NCBI RefSeq assembly: GCF_014656215.1
Contig: NZ_BNBZ01000016.1
Location: forward strand, 1 to 64,000
Direction of reading: 5' to 3'
DNA from: Streptomyces zaomyceticus
Lineage (GTDB): Bacteria > Actinomycetota > Actinomycetes > Streptomycetales > Streptomycetaceae
DNA: 64,000 nt
Below the pieces are notes generated by a model, which made no database searches, was not told where the DNA came from, and saw only the letters and a list, made by a program, of their open reading frames with translations. A program made the position numbers and the translations under genes. Positions 25,605 to 33,785 of this stretch are shown piece after piece. The stretch's first letter is position 1. Each line of letters starts with the position of its first letter.

Positions 25605-27229
25605 GCCGCCCGGCCCGAGAAGATGCAGCCGCCGAGGAAGGTGCCTTCGAGGGAGCGGTAGCCGTGGACTCCGCCGCCGCCGAAGCCGGCCGCCTCGCCC
25701 GCCGCGTACAGGCCCCCCAGGGGTTCGCCGCTCTCGGTGAGGACGCGGGAGTCGAGGTCGGTCTGCAGGCCGCCGAGAGACTTGCGGGTGAGGATGTTGA
25801 GGCGGACGGCGATCAGCGGGCCCGCCCCGGGGTCGAGGATGCGGTGCGGGGTGGCCGTACGGATGAGCTTGTCGCCCAGGTACCTGCGGGCCCCGTGGAT
25901 CGCCGTGATCTGGAGGTCCTTGGTGAAGGGGTTGGCGATCTCGCGGTCGCGCGCGGTGATCTCGCGGCGCAGCGCCGTCTCGTCGATCAGGTCCTCGCCG
26001 GTGATCCGGTTCATGCCCCGGACGAGGGCGGAGAGGTCGTTCTCGACGACGAAGTCGACGCCCTTGTCCATGAACGCCTGGACCGGGCCGGGGACGTCCG
26101 CGCGGGCGCGGCCGATGACGTCGCGGATCGACTTGCCGGTGAGGTCGGGGTTCTGTTCGGAGCCGGAGAGGGCGAACTCCTTGCCGATGATCTTCTTGTC
26201 GAGGACGAACCAGGTGTGGTCGTGGCCGGTCCGCATGATGTGTTCGAGGGTGCCGAGGGTGTCGAAGCCGGGGAAGAGCGGGACGGGCAGCCGCTTGCCG
26301 GTCGCGTCCAGCCAGAGCGAGGACGGTCCGGGCAGGATGCGGATGCCGTGCTTGGCCCAGATCGGGTTCCAGTTCTCGATGCCCTCGGTGTAGTGCCACA
26401 TCCGGTCGCGGTTGATGTGGTGGGCGCCGGCCTTCTCCGCGATGCCGAGCATCAGACCGTCGACGTGGGCGGGGACGCCGGAGAGCAGCTTGGCGGGCGG
26501 GGTGCCGAGGCGTTCGGGCCACTGGGCGCGGACGAGCTCGTGGTTGCCTCCGATGCCGCCGGAGGTGACGATCACGGCCTGGGCGCGCAGTTCGAAGGCG
26601 CCGGTGGGCGTGCGGGTGCTCGCGGTGCCGCGCTCGGCCGTGGAGGGTTCCAGGATCTCGCCGGTGACGGTGTCGACGGCTCCGGCGGTGCGGCCGAGGC
26701 CGGTGACCCGGTGGCGGAAGCGGAGCTGGACGAGGCCCCGGGCGACGCCCTCGCGGACGCGCTGCTCGAAGGGGGCGACGAGGCCGGGGCCCGTACCCCA
26801 GGTGATGTGGAAGCGGGGGACGGAGTTCCCGTGGCCGTTGGCGTCGTAGCCGCCGCGTTCGGCCCAGCCGACGACGGGGAAGAAGCGCACGCCGCGCGCG
26901 TGGAGCCAGGAGCGCTTCTCTCCGGCGGCGAAATCGACGTACGCCTCGGCCCACTTCTTCGGCCAGTGGTCCTCGGTCCGGTCGAAGCCGGCGGTGCCGT
27001 ACCAGTCCTGGAGGGCGAGGGCGTGGCTGTCCTTGACGCGCATCCTGCGCTGCTCGGGCGAGTCGACGAGGAAGAGACCGCCGAAGGACCAGTGGGCCTG
27101 GCCGCCGAGGGACTGCTCGGGTTCCTGGTCGAGGAGGATCACGGTACGGCCGGCTTCGACCAGCTCGGCGGTGGCGACGAGCCCGGCGAGGCCGGCCCCG
27201 ATCACGATGACATCGGCGTCGTAGGACAT
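25574..27229 (-). CDS. FAD-binding dehydrogenase (Rv0785 / ketosteroid dehydrogenase-like)
   Basis: A 551-residue flavoprotein of the succinate dehydrogenase/fumarate reductase family. The N-terminal dinucleotide fold VIVIGAGLAGLVATAELVEAG (residues ~6-26) binds FAD, and GGQAHWSFGGLF (~41-52) and a C-terminal GGLYAAGEAAGFGGGGVHGY segment (~500-520) are the other family marks. It resembles mycobacterial Rv0785 and, more distantly, 3-ketosteroid delta-1-dehydrogenases. It is divergent from a TetR/hydroxysteroid dehydrogenase operon, which supports a steroid or terpenoid-like substrate, but this is inference. ATG 27229 is chosen; an in-frame ATG three codons upstream is possible. Confidence 0.88.
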   Translation of the reverse strand: MSYDADVIVIGAGLAGLVATAELVEAGRTVILLDQEPEQSLGGQAHWSFGGLFLVDSPEQRRMRVKDSHALALQDWYGTAGFDRTEDHWPKKWAEAYVDFAAGEKRSWLHARGVRFFPVVGWAERGGYDANGHGNSVPRFHITWGTGPGLVAPFEQRVREGVARGLVQLRFRHRVTGLGRTAGAVDTVTGEILEPSTAERGTASTRTPTGAFELRAQAVIVTSGGIGGNHELVRAQWPERLGTPPAKLLSGVPAHVDGLMLGIAEKAGAHHINRDRMWHYTEGIENWNPIWAKHGIRILPGPSSLWLDATGKRLPVPLFPGFDTLGTLEHIMRTGHDHTWFVLDKKIIGKEFALSGSEQNPDLTGKSIRDVIGRARADVPGPVQAFMDKGVDFVVENDLSALVRGMNRITGEDLIDETALRREITARDREIANPFTKDLQITAIHGARRYLGDKLIRTATPHRILDPGAGPLIAVRLNILTRKSLGGLQTDLDSRVLTESGEPLGGLYAAGEAAGFGGGGVHGYRSLEGTFLGGCIFSGRAAGRAAAKAVG

Positions 27230-27242
27230 GGACCGCATCTTG

Positions 27243-27258
27243 GATACACGGATGTATC
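27243..27258. promoter_or_regulatory. Inverted repeat upstream of the FAD dehydrogenase
   Basis: GATACACGGATGTATC: 6-bp perfect arms around a 4-nt spacer, 14 nt before the FAD dehydrogenase start. A candidate operator for the divergent TetR protein. Confidence 0.55.
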
Positions 27259-27296
27259 GAGTCAACCTTTTCGCCTGCCGTCGACCCTCCCGTTTT

Positions 27297-27313
27297 TTAA
27301 TGTCGAGCATTAA
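27297..27313. promoter_or_regulatory. Inverted repeat upstream of the TetR gene
   Basis: TTAATGTCGAGCATTAA: 6-bp perfect arms around a 5-nt spacer, 10 nt before the TetR start codon. It probably overlaps the promoter and mediates autorepression. Confidence 0.6.
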
Positions 27314-27322
27314 TATGGCGGT

Positions 27323-27979
27323 ATGGCGAGGACATCGGGGCCCGAGACCCGGGACAGACTGATCCGCGCGGCGGAGGAGCTCTTCGCCGCCCAGGGCGTT
27401 CACGGCGCGCAACTGCGGGACATCGTGGCCCGCGCCGGGCAGGCGAATCCGTCGGCCGTGCAGTACCACTTCGGCTCGCGCGCCGGGCTCGTCGACGCGG
27501 TGATGGCGGGCCGCCAGGTCCGCACCGAGGACGTGCTCGCCCCGCTGCTCGCGGCCGCCCCCGACGACACCCACGCCCTGGTCGGCGCCCTGGTCACGGC
27601 CGAGGCCAGTGAGCTGGGCACCGACCGGGGCCGCCGCTGTCTGCGGATCTCCGCCCAGCTCAGCCACGAGAGCGGCGTACGCACCCGCACGCCCCACCCC
27701 ACGCTCGCCGGCACCGGCTACTGGCGGCTGATCGAGCGGATCGCGGACCGGCTGGCCGCCGACGGCCTGCCCGAGCCGCTGCTCCTGGAGCGCCTCGACC
27801 TGGCGCTGACCGTGGTGGGCGCGGCGATGGCGGACCGGGCCCGGCAGTACCTCGACGGCTCCGACCCCCTCACCGGCGAGGCGCTCTTCCTCGCCGATCT
27901 GGTCGAGACGACCACCGCCCTGCTGCGTGCCGCACAGCCGGAGCAGGCGCACCCCATCCCCCGAAAGGACCTTTCATGA
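27323..27979 (+). CDS. TetR family regulator
   Basis: A 218-residue TetR regulator. The DNA-binding helix-turn-helix is at residues ~9-55 (LIRAAEELFAAQGVHGAQLRDIVARAGQ, then AVQYHFGSRAGL). The ligand domain is not assignable. Its stop overlaps the ATG of the hydroxysteroid dehydrogenase gene (ATGA), so regulator and enzyme are one transcript. Two inverted repeats in the 93-nt divergent promoter are its likely operators; a steroid-like effector would fit. Confidence 0.92.
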   Translation: MARTSGPETRDRLIRAAEELFAAQGVHGAQLRDIVARAGQANPSAVQYHFGSRAGLVDAVMAGRQVRTEDVLAPLLAAAPDDTHALVGALVTAEASELGTDRGRRCLRISAQLSHESGVRTRTPHPTLAGTGYWRLIERIADRLAADGLPEPLLLERLDLALTVVGAAMADRARQYLDGSDPLTGEALFLADLVETTTALLRAAQPEQAHPIPRKDLS

Positions 27980-28740
27980 ACGACCTGACCGGCAGGACCG
28001 TCCTCGTCACCGGCGGCGCCCGCGGGCTGGGCGCCGAGGCGGCCCGGCAGGCGGTGGCGGCCGGCGCGAACGTCGTCGTCACCGACGTCCTCGACGAGGA
28101 GGGCCGGGCGACGGCCGAGGCGCTCGGCGAGCGGGCCCGCTACGTCCACCACGACGTGACGTCGGAGGAGGAGTGGGCGGCGGCCGTCGCGTTCGCGGTG
28201 GCGGAGTTCGGCGCTCTGCACGGCCTGGTGAACAACGCGGGCATCTCCACCGGCGCGTTCCTGGAGACCGAGTCCGTCGAGCACTTCCGCAAGGTCCTCG
28301 ACATCAACCTGACCGGCGTCTTCATCGGAATGAAGGCCGCGATACCCGCGATGAAGGAGGCCGGCGGCGGCTCGATCGTCAACATCTCCTCGGCCGCGGG
28401 CCTGATGGGCCTGGCCCTGACCGCCGGGTACGGCGCCTCCAAGTGGGGCGTGCGCGGTCTGACGAAGATCGGCGCGGTGGAGCTCGGCACGGCGAGGATC
28501 CGCGTCAACTCCGTCCACCCGGGCATGACGTACACCCCGATGACGGCCTCCGTCGGCATCGAGCAGGGCGAGGGCAAGTACCCGAACACGCCGATGGGCC
28601 GGGTCGGCGAGGCCGACGAGATCGCGGGCGCGGTCGTCTTCCTGCTGTCGGACGCCGCCTCGTACGTGACGGGCGCGGAGCTGGCGGTGGACGGCGGCTG
28701 GACCACCGGGCCGACGGTCAAGTACGTCATGGGCCAGTGA
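27976..28740 (+). CDS. 3-alpha-(or 20-beta)-hydroxysteroid dehydrogenase
   Basis: A 254-residue NAD-dependent short-chain dehydrogenase. It has TGGARGLG (residues ~11-18), NNAG (~86-89), catalytic Ser in NISSAAG and YGASK (Tyr/Lys), all in the expected places. The sequence follows very closely, over its whole length and to the TVKYVMGQ end, what I remember of the crystallised 3alpha,20beta-hydroxysteroid dehydrogenase of Streptomyces (exfoliatus/hydrogenans), including SVHPGMTYTPM and AVDGGWTTGP. It should interconvert hydroxy and keto groups at C3/C20 of steroids in vitro; the natural substrate is unknown. It is coupled to the TetR gene. Confidence 0.9.
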   Translation: MNDLTGRTVLVTGGARGLGAEAARQAVAAGANVVVTDVLDEEGRATAEALGERARYVHHDVTSEEEWAAAVAFAVAEFGALHGLVNNAGISTGAFLETESVEHFRKVLDINLTGVFIGMKAAIPAMKEAGGGSIVNISSAAGLMGLALTAGYGASKWGVRGLTKIGAVELGTARIRVNSVHPGMTYTPMTASVGIEQGEGKYPNTPMGRVGEADEIAGAVVFLLSDAASYVTGAELAVDGGWTTGPTVKYVMGQ

Positions 28741-28779
28741 GCCCGCTCCGCGCACGGCCGCTGCTGCTTGGATGGCGGG

Positions 28780-29313
28780 ATGAGCGCCGCTGAAGAGATT
28801 CTCGATGTCGTCGACGAGCACGACCGGGTGATCGGGCAGGCCCCGCGCGGCGAGGTGTACGCGCGGGGCCTGATCCATCGCTGCGTCTTCGTCCGGGTCC
28901 TGGACGCCGAGGGCCGGGTGTTCGTGCACCGCAGGACGCCCACCAAACTGGTCTTCCCCTCGATGTACGACATGTTCGTCGGCGGGGTCGTCGGCGCCGG
29001 CGAGTCCTACGACGAGGCGGCCCTGCGCGAGGCCGAGGAGGAGCTCGGGGTGCGGGGCCTGCCCCGGCCCGAGCCCGTCACGAAGTTCTTGTACGACTCC
29101 GCGGGCGTGGCCGGCAAGTGGTGGTCGGCGGTCTACCAGGTGCGGTGCGACCTGCCGGTGAACCCGCAGGTGGAGGAGGTCGCCTGGCACGCGTTCCTGA
29201 CCGGGGAGGAGCTGCGCGCCCGGCTCGGCGAGTGGGCGTGGGTGCCGGACGGGCTCGCCGCGTACGAGCGGCTGCGGGAGCGCGGGGCCGGTGAGGTGCG
29301 CCCGGCGGGGTGA
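28780..29313 (+). CDS. Nudix hydrolase
   Basis: A 177-residue Nudix protein. The Nudix box is exact: GVVGAGESYDEAALREAEEE (residues ~69-88) fits G-x5-E-x7-R-E-U-x-E-E-x-G-U with the following LGV. The N-terminal part (EILDVVDEHDRVIGQAPRGEVYARGLIHR) places it in the IPP isomerase-like/YfcD subgroup, so an isoprenoid or nucleotide diphosphate is possible. The start is ATG 28780; an ATG at 28768 is in frame but less likely. It follows the hydroxysteroid dehydrogenase by 39 nt, on the same strand. Confidence 0.92.
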   Translation: MSAAEEILDVVDEHDRVIGQAPRGEVYARGLIHRCVFVRVLDAEGRVFVHRRTPTKLVFPSMYDMFVGGVVGAGESYDEAALREAEEELGVRGLPRPEPVTKFLYDSAGVAGKWWSAVYQVRCDLPVNPQVEEVAWHAFLTGEELRARLGEWAWVPDGLAAYERLRERGAGEVRPAG

Positions 29314-29337
29314 TCACCCGAACGTTAGGGTGCGCGT

Positions 29338-29733
29338 GTGAGCGATTTCGTACAGAGCCTGCGGCTGTGGTTCGCACCGCAGCGGATCCGGGACGAGGGA
29401 GAGACCCCCGACTACCGCTTCTCCCTCGCCAACGAGCGGACCTTCCTGGCCTGGATCCGGACCGCGCTCGCCCTGGTCGGAGGCGGTTTCGCCGTCGACC
29501 AGTTCCTGCCGGACCTGCGCTGGGGCGTCCGCGTCGGGCTCGCGCTCGCGCTGCTCGCCGCCGGGGTGCTCTGTGCGCTGCGGGCGGTGAACCACTGGGT
29601 GCGCTGCGAGCGGGCGATGCGGCGCGGCGAGGACCTGCCGGGGTCCCGGTTCCCGGCGGTGCTGAGTCTGGTCGTGGCCGTGGTGGCGGTCGCGATGGTG
29701 GTGGTCGTGCTCTTCGGCTGGGCGGGGCGGTGA
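29338..29733 (+). CDS. DUF202 (YidH) membrane protein, first of pair
   Basis: A 131-residue inner-membrane protein with three hydrophobic segments and the DUF202 signature FSLANERTFLAWIRTALAL (residues ~28-46). The YidH family is of unknown function. GTG 29338 is the start. It overlaps the next, related gene as GTGA, which suggests that the two subunits are made together and perhaps form a heteromer. Confidence 0.9.
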   Translation: MSDFVQSLRLWFAPQRIRDEGETPDYRFSLANERTFLAWIRTALALVGGGFAVDQFLPDLRWGVRVGLALALLAAGVLCALRAVNHWVRCERAMRRGEDLPGSRFPAVLSLVVAVVAVAMVVVVLFGWAGR

Positions 29734-30056
29734 CGGAGGCCGCCGCCGGGATCGACGCGCGTGATCCCGGGCTCCAGCCGGAGCGGACCCGGCTCGCGTG
29801 GCGGCGTACGACCCTGTCGTGCACGGTGGTGGCGGTGCTCGCCGTCAAGCTGGCCGTGAGCGACGAGATCACCGCCGTGGGGATCACCGGGCTCGCGCTG
29901 TCGGCGCTCGTGTGGATCGGGTTCCTGGCCGTCGCCCACCGCCGGATCCGCTCGCTGAGCCCGGCCAGGCCGCAGCCCCTCTCGCACCGGGCGGCGCTGC
30001 TCGCGGCCTTCTGCACGATCGCGCTCGCCGTCTTCGGGGCGGCGCTGATCTGGTGA
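29730..30056 (+). CDS. DUF202 membrane protein, second of pair
   Basis: A 108-residue membrane protein with three hydrophobic segments and the DUF202 core LQPERTRLAWRRTTLSCTVV (residues ~15-34). It is shorter than its neighbour and coupled to it by a GTGA overlap. Function unknown. The longer frame upstream of 29730 is antisense or out of frame with the first gene and was discarded. Confidence 0.88.
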   Translation: MTEAAAGIDARDPGLQPERTRLAWRRTTLSCTVVAVLAVKLAVSDEITAVGITGLALSALVWIGFLAVAHRRIRSLSPARPQPLSHRAALLAAFCTIALAVFGAALIW

Positions 30057-30122
30057 GCCGCCCCGGGCGCCGTGGCGATGGGTGCCGGGCGAGCCGCCCC
30101 GGGCCCGGCGTGGCGGTGGGGG

Positions 30123-31052
30123 TCAGGGGACGGTGACGACGACCTTGCCGTTCAGGCCGCCCGCGGCGTTGGCGCGTTGCGCGTCCGCCGCTTGCTCCAG
30201 CGGGAACGTCCGGGCCACCCGTACGGTCAGGACGCCGTCGTCGACCAGGTCGGCGAGGGCCGCGAGGTCCACGGGGTCGGGGCGGACCCAGAAGTAGCGG
30301 CCGCCGAGGGCGAGGACCTCGCCGTCGGCGATCGAGGCGAGCCGGCCCGCGGGGGCCGTCAGTCCCGCGGAGATCCGCAGAAACGGTCCCCCGATGGTGT
30401 CGAGGACGGCGTCCACGCCCAGCGGGGCGAGGGCGCGGACCTGGTCGGCGAAGGTCGCCTCGTCGTACAGGACCGGTTCTGCGCCGAGCTCCGCGACCCT
30501 GTCGAGGCCCGCCTCCCGCGCCGCGCCGATGACCCGGCAGCCGAGGTGGCGGGCGATCTGCACGGCCATGGAGCCGACTCCGCCGGCCGCCGCGTGGACG
30601 AGGACGGTGTCGCCGGGGCGGACGGTGAGGGCCTGGTGGAGTGCCTGGTACGCGGTGAGGCCGACGAGCGGCAGCGCCGCGGACTCCTCGAAGCCGAGGG
30701 TGCGCGGCTTGCGGGCGAGGGTACGGACGGGGGCGGCGACGTACTCGGCGAAGGTGCCCCGGGAGAGGAAGTCCTCGCGGACGTATCCCATCACCTCGTC
30801 GCCCTCGGCGAACTCGGTGACGGAGACCCCGGGCCGGACCACGACACCGGAGACGTCCCAGCCGGGAACGACCGGGAAGACCGCGTCCATCATCCCGTCG
30901 AGGTACCCGGCCTGGCACTTCCAGTCGACCGGGTTGACCGAGGCGGCCCGCACCTCGACCAGAACCGCGTCGGGTCCGACCTTGGGGTCGGGGCGCTCGC
31001 CGTACTCCAGGACCTCGGGACCGCCGTACCGGCTGTAGCTGATCGCCTTCAT
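30123..31052 (-). CDS. NADP-dependent quinone oxidoreductase (MDR family)
   Basis: A 309-residue zinc-less medium-chain dehydrogenase of the quinone oxidoreductase/zeta-crystallin type. MKAISYSRYGGPEVLEYGE begins the catalytic domain; ASVNPVDWK (residues ~39-47) and the NADPH-binding VLVHAAAGGVGSMAVQIAR (~149-167) are characteristic, and the alcohol dehydrogenase zinc Cys residues are missing. It likely reduces quinones or enones. Single gene, convergent with the DUF202 pair. Confidence 0.92.
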   Translation of the reverse strand: MKAISYSRYGGPEVLEYGERPDPKVGPDAVLVEVRAASVNPVDWKCQAGYLDGMMDAVFPVVPGWDVSGVVVRPGVSVTEFAEGDEVMGYVREDFLSRGTFAEYVAAPVRTLARKPRTLGFEESAALPLVGLTAYQALHQALTVRPGDTVLVHAAAGGVGSMAVQIARHLGCRVIGAAREAGLDRVAELGAEPVLYDEATFADQVRALAPLGVDAVLDTIGGPFLRISAGLTAPAGRLASIADGEVLALGGRYFWVRPDPVDLAALADLVDDGVLTVRVARTFPLEQAADAQRANAAGGLNGKVVVTVP

Positions 31053-31264
31053 ACCCCGACCCTCGGTGCAGCCGTGGCGGCCCGCAAGCCGGGAAGGTGC
31101 GTGCGGGCAGGCGGCCTCCGGCCCTCTCGGTCACGGCCGGGCGGGCGCGGCGCGGGGCCGGGCGGGCGTCGGGCGGGGCCGCGCCCGTGCCTCCGCTTTC
31201 CTCCGGCCTCGGGCAACTGGCACTCTTCCTCTGTCCAGTTGGGCTCATCCCCGGGGGAATCCCT

Positions 31265-32176
31265 TTGTCTGCCACCGATCCCTATGTGGTCGCGCTCGCG
31301 CCGAACGTCCACGCCTTCGTCCAGCCCGACGGCGGCTGGTGCCTGAACAACGCCGGTTTCCTCGGCGACGCGCGCGAGTCCCTGCTCGTCGACACGGCCG
31401 CCACGGAGCGCCGGGCGCGGCTGTTGCGGGAGGCGGTCCTCGCGGAGGGCCTCCCGCTGCCGGGGACGATCGTCTCCACCCACCACCACGGCGACCACAC
31501 CTACGGCAACGGGGTGTTCCTGCCGGAGGCCCGGATCGTCGGGCACGAGAACTGCCGGAGCGAGCAGCTCGCCGCCGGTCACCAGCTCCATCTGCTCTGG
31601 CCGCAGACGGACTTCGGCAAGGTCGACATCCTGCCGCCGTCCGTCACCTACCGGGAGCGGCTGACGCTGTACGTCGGCGCGATCGAGGTACGGGTCCTCC
31701 ACCCGGGGCCCGCGCACACCACGGGGGACTCGATCGTGCACCTCCCCGAGCAGGGCGTGGTCTTCACCGGCGACCTGGTCTTCCACGGCGGGACGCCGTT
31801 CCTGCCGATGGGGTCGCTCACCGGGTCGCTGCGCGCGCTGGACCTGCTGCGTTCCCTGGACGCCCCGACGGTCGTACCGGGGCACGGCCGGGTGACCGAC
31901 CCCACGGCGTACGACGCGACGGAGCGGTACCTGCTGTGGGTGCGGGAGCTGGCCGCGGAGGGGTACGCGAAGGGGGCGACGCCGCTGGAGACGGCGCGGC
32001 GGGCGGAGCTCGGCGAGTTCGCGGCGTGGCGGGAGAGCGAGCGACTGGTGGCGAACCTGCACCGGGCCTACGCGGAGCTGGAGGGCCTTCCTGAGGGCTC
32101 GCCGCTCGACCCGGTGGCGGTCTTCGGCGACATGGCGGCGATGAACGGCGGGGTGCCGGTGGCCTGCCACGCGTGA
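31265..32176 (+). CDS. MBL-fold metallo-hydrolase
   Basis: A 303-residue metallo-beta-lactamase-fold protein of subclass B-like architecture. Metal motifs: THHHGDHTYGNG (residues ~75-86, HxHxDH), HPGPAHTTGDSIV (~144-156), FTGDLVFHGG (~165-174) and a final PGHG. The best start is TTG 31265 (LSATDPYVV), preceded by a GGGGGA site; no ATG or GTG in the same frame gives the conserved N-terminus without including the non-conserved leader. Substrate unknown. Divergent from the quinone oxidoreductase with 212 nt between. Confidence 0.82.
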   Translation: MSATDPYVVALAPNVHAFVQPDGGWCLNNAGFLGDARESLLVDTAATERRARLLREAVLAEGLPLPGTIVSTHHHGDHTYGNGVFLPEARIVGHENCRSEQLAAGHQLHLLWPQTDFGKVDILPPSVTYRERLTLYVGAIEVRVLHPGPAHTTGDSIVHLPEQGVVFTGDLVFHGGTPFLPMGSLTGSLRALDLLRSLDAPTVVPGHGRVTDPTAYDATERYLLWVRELAAEGYAKGATPLETARRAELGEFAAWRESERLVANLHRAYAELEGLPEGSPLDPVAVFGDMAAMNGGVPVACHA

Positions 32177-32279
32177 CGCCACGGCGGCGGATGCGCCCGG
32201 CGGCACGCCCGCGGGGGCGCACGGCGCCCGCGCGTGGCCTCGCGGGCGGCGGTGCGGGGCCTCGCGGGCGGCCGGGCGG

Positions 32280-33653
32280 TCACCAGCGGGGGACCTTCGG
32301 GGTGCGCCACCGCGGGTCCGCGACCCGCATCGCCGCCGCGTCGTCGCGGTCCCGGTGGGTGCCGTCGTCGTCGAGCCAGCGGCGGTGCAGGGCGGCGAGC
32401 GCGGCCCGGTCGAGGTCGACCCCGAGACCGGGCGCGTCGGAGACGGCGAGCCGCCCGTCCCGGAAGACGGGGCGGGTGGTGACGACGTCCTCCGTCTGCC
32501 AGGGGTAGTGGGTGTCGCAGGCGTACCGGAGCTCGGGCAGGGTGGCGGCGACCTGGGTCATCGCGGCGAGGCTGATGCCCAGGTGGGTGTTGGAGTGCAT
32601 GGAGAGCCCGACGCCGTACGTCCGGCAGAGCGCGGCGAGGTCGCGGGTGCGCCGGAGGCCGCCCCAGTAGTGGTGGTCGCAGAGGACGATCCCCACCGCC
32701 CCCTTCGCGAAGGCCTCCGGGACCTCCTCGAAGGTGGTCACACACATGTTGGTGGCGAGCGGCACCTCCGTGCGGGCGGCGATCTCGGCCATCGCGTCGG
32801 TGCCGCTCGCCGGGTCCTCCAGGTACTCCAGTACGTCCCTCAGTTCGTGCGCGACGGCGAGCGAGGTCTCCACGGACCAGGCGCCGTTGGGGTCGAGTCG
32901 CAGCGGGCGACCGGGGAAGGCCTCGGCGAGCGCGCGGACGGCGGCGATCTCCCGCTCGGGCTCGAAGACCCCGCCCTTGAGCTTGAAGGAGCGGAAGCCG
33001 TACGCACGGTCGAAGCGGCGGGCCTGGGCGACGATGCCGGCGGGGTCGAGGGCGGGACCCCAGTCGTCGGCACGGTCCCGGCCGTCGGCCGGGACCCGGG
33101 CGCCGGCCGGGGTGGCCACGCCGCCCGGTGTGTCGAGGCCGGCCGGGGTGTCCGCGCCCGGGTGGGCGGCCCAGCGGTAGAAGAGGTAGGCGCTGTACTC
33201 GACCGAGTCGCGGACCTTGCCGCCGAGCAGGGCGTGGACGGGCAGGCCGAGGGTCTTGCCGAGGGCGTCGAGGCAGGCGGTCTCGAAGGCGGAGACGACG
33301 GAGAGGCGGAGCTTGTCGGCCGTGCGGACTCCGCGCAGACCACCGGCGTCGACACCCTCGTGGGCGGGTGCGGGAGCCGAACGGTTCGGATCGGTCTCCT
33401 CCGCGAGCACGAAGAGACCGTTCACGTCCGTGACCGACCTCCCCGGGAGCGCCTCGGCCAGCGGCCGGGCGATGTCCAGGTACACGCTGTCGCCGTAGGT
33501 CTCCCCCAGGCCGCTCACCCCTCCGCTCGTGATCACTTCGACCACGAGCCGGGGCGTACGGGGCTGATGCACCCCCTGGACGTTGAGGAGAGGCGGGTCG
33601 GAGATGAGGATCGGGGTCAGCCGGACTTCCTCGACGATCAGCTTCGCATCCAT
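32280..33653 (-). CDS. gudD: Glucarate dehydratase (enolase superfamily)
   Basis: A 457-residue dehydratase converting D-glucarate (or L-idarate) to 5-keto-4-deoxyglucarate. Enolase-superfamily active-site residues are present: K-x-K in RSFKLKGG (residues ~236-243), metal ligands in LRLDPNGAW (~264-272) and EYLEDPASG, and the catalytic His in SMHSNTHLGIS (~368-378). A ~30-residue insertion rich in Thr, Pro, Ala and Gly (about residues 186-215) is unusual. No downstream aldolase or semialdehyde dehydrogenase gene is adjacent, but gluconate genes lie 10 kb to the left. Start ATG 33653. Confidence 0.92.
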   Translation of the reverse strand: MDAKLIVEEVRLTPILISDPPLLNVQGVHQPRTPRLVVEVITSGGVSGLGETYGDSVYLDIARPLAEALPGRSVTDVNGLFVLAEETDPNRSAPAPAHEGVDAGGLRGVRTADKLRLSVVSAFETACLDALGKTLGLPVHALLGGKVRDSVEYSAYLFYRWAAHPGADTPAGLDTPGGVATPAGARVPADGRDRADDWGPALDPAGIVAQARRFDRAYGFRSFKLKGGVFEPEREIAAVRALAEAFPGRPLRLDPNGAWSVETSLAVAHELRDVLEYLEDPASGTDAMAEIAARTEVPLATNMCVTTFEEVPEAFAKGAVGIVLCDHHYWGGLRRTRDLAALCRTYGVGLSMHSNTHLGISLAAMTQVAATLPELRYACDTHYPWQTEDVVTTRPVFRDGRLAVSDAPGLGVDLDRAALAALHRRWLDDDGTHRDRDDAAAMRVADPRWRTPKVPRW

Positions 33654-33656
33654 ATG

Positions 33657-33669
33657 TGAACTCTATTCA
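33657..33669. promoter_or_regulatory. Possible operator upstream of glucarate dehydratase
   Basis: TGAACTCTATTCA has TGAA/TTCA arms with a 5-nt centre, immediately upstream of the gudD start, in an AT-rich patch. A GntR- or IclR-type site is possible; the evidence is weak. Confidence 0.35.
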
Positions 33670-33727
33670 AGGACGCGACCGACGGCCAGGGGGCGGGACA
33701 CGCTTTCCCGGCACCCCTCTGGACGAC

Positions 33728-33744
33728 ATACCGACTGGTCGGTC
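33728..33744. promoter_or_regulatory. TetR-type operator, copy 1
   Basis: ATACCGACTGGTCGGTC contains the palindrome ACCGA-CTGG-TCGGT and lies 41 nt before the phosphotransferase start. The same sequence, with two changes, recurs in reverse orientation at 37797-37813 before the SDR gene. The TetR protein at 36311-36904, between the two, is the natural candidate to bind both. Confidence 0.65.
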
Positions 33745-33785
33745 ATCATGACAGCCGACCGAAGCCGATCCGGAGGTACGCACGT

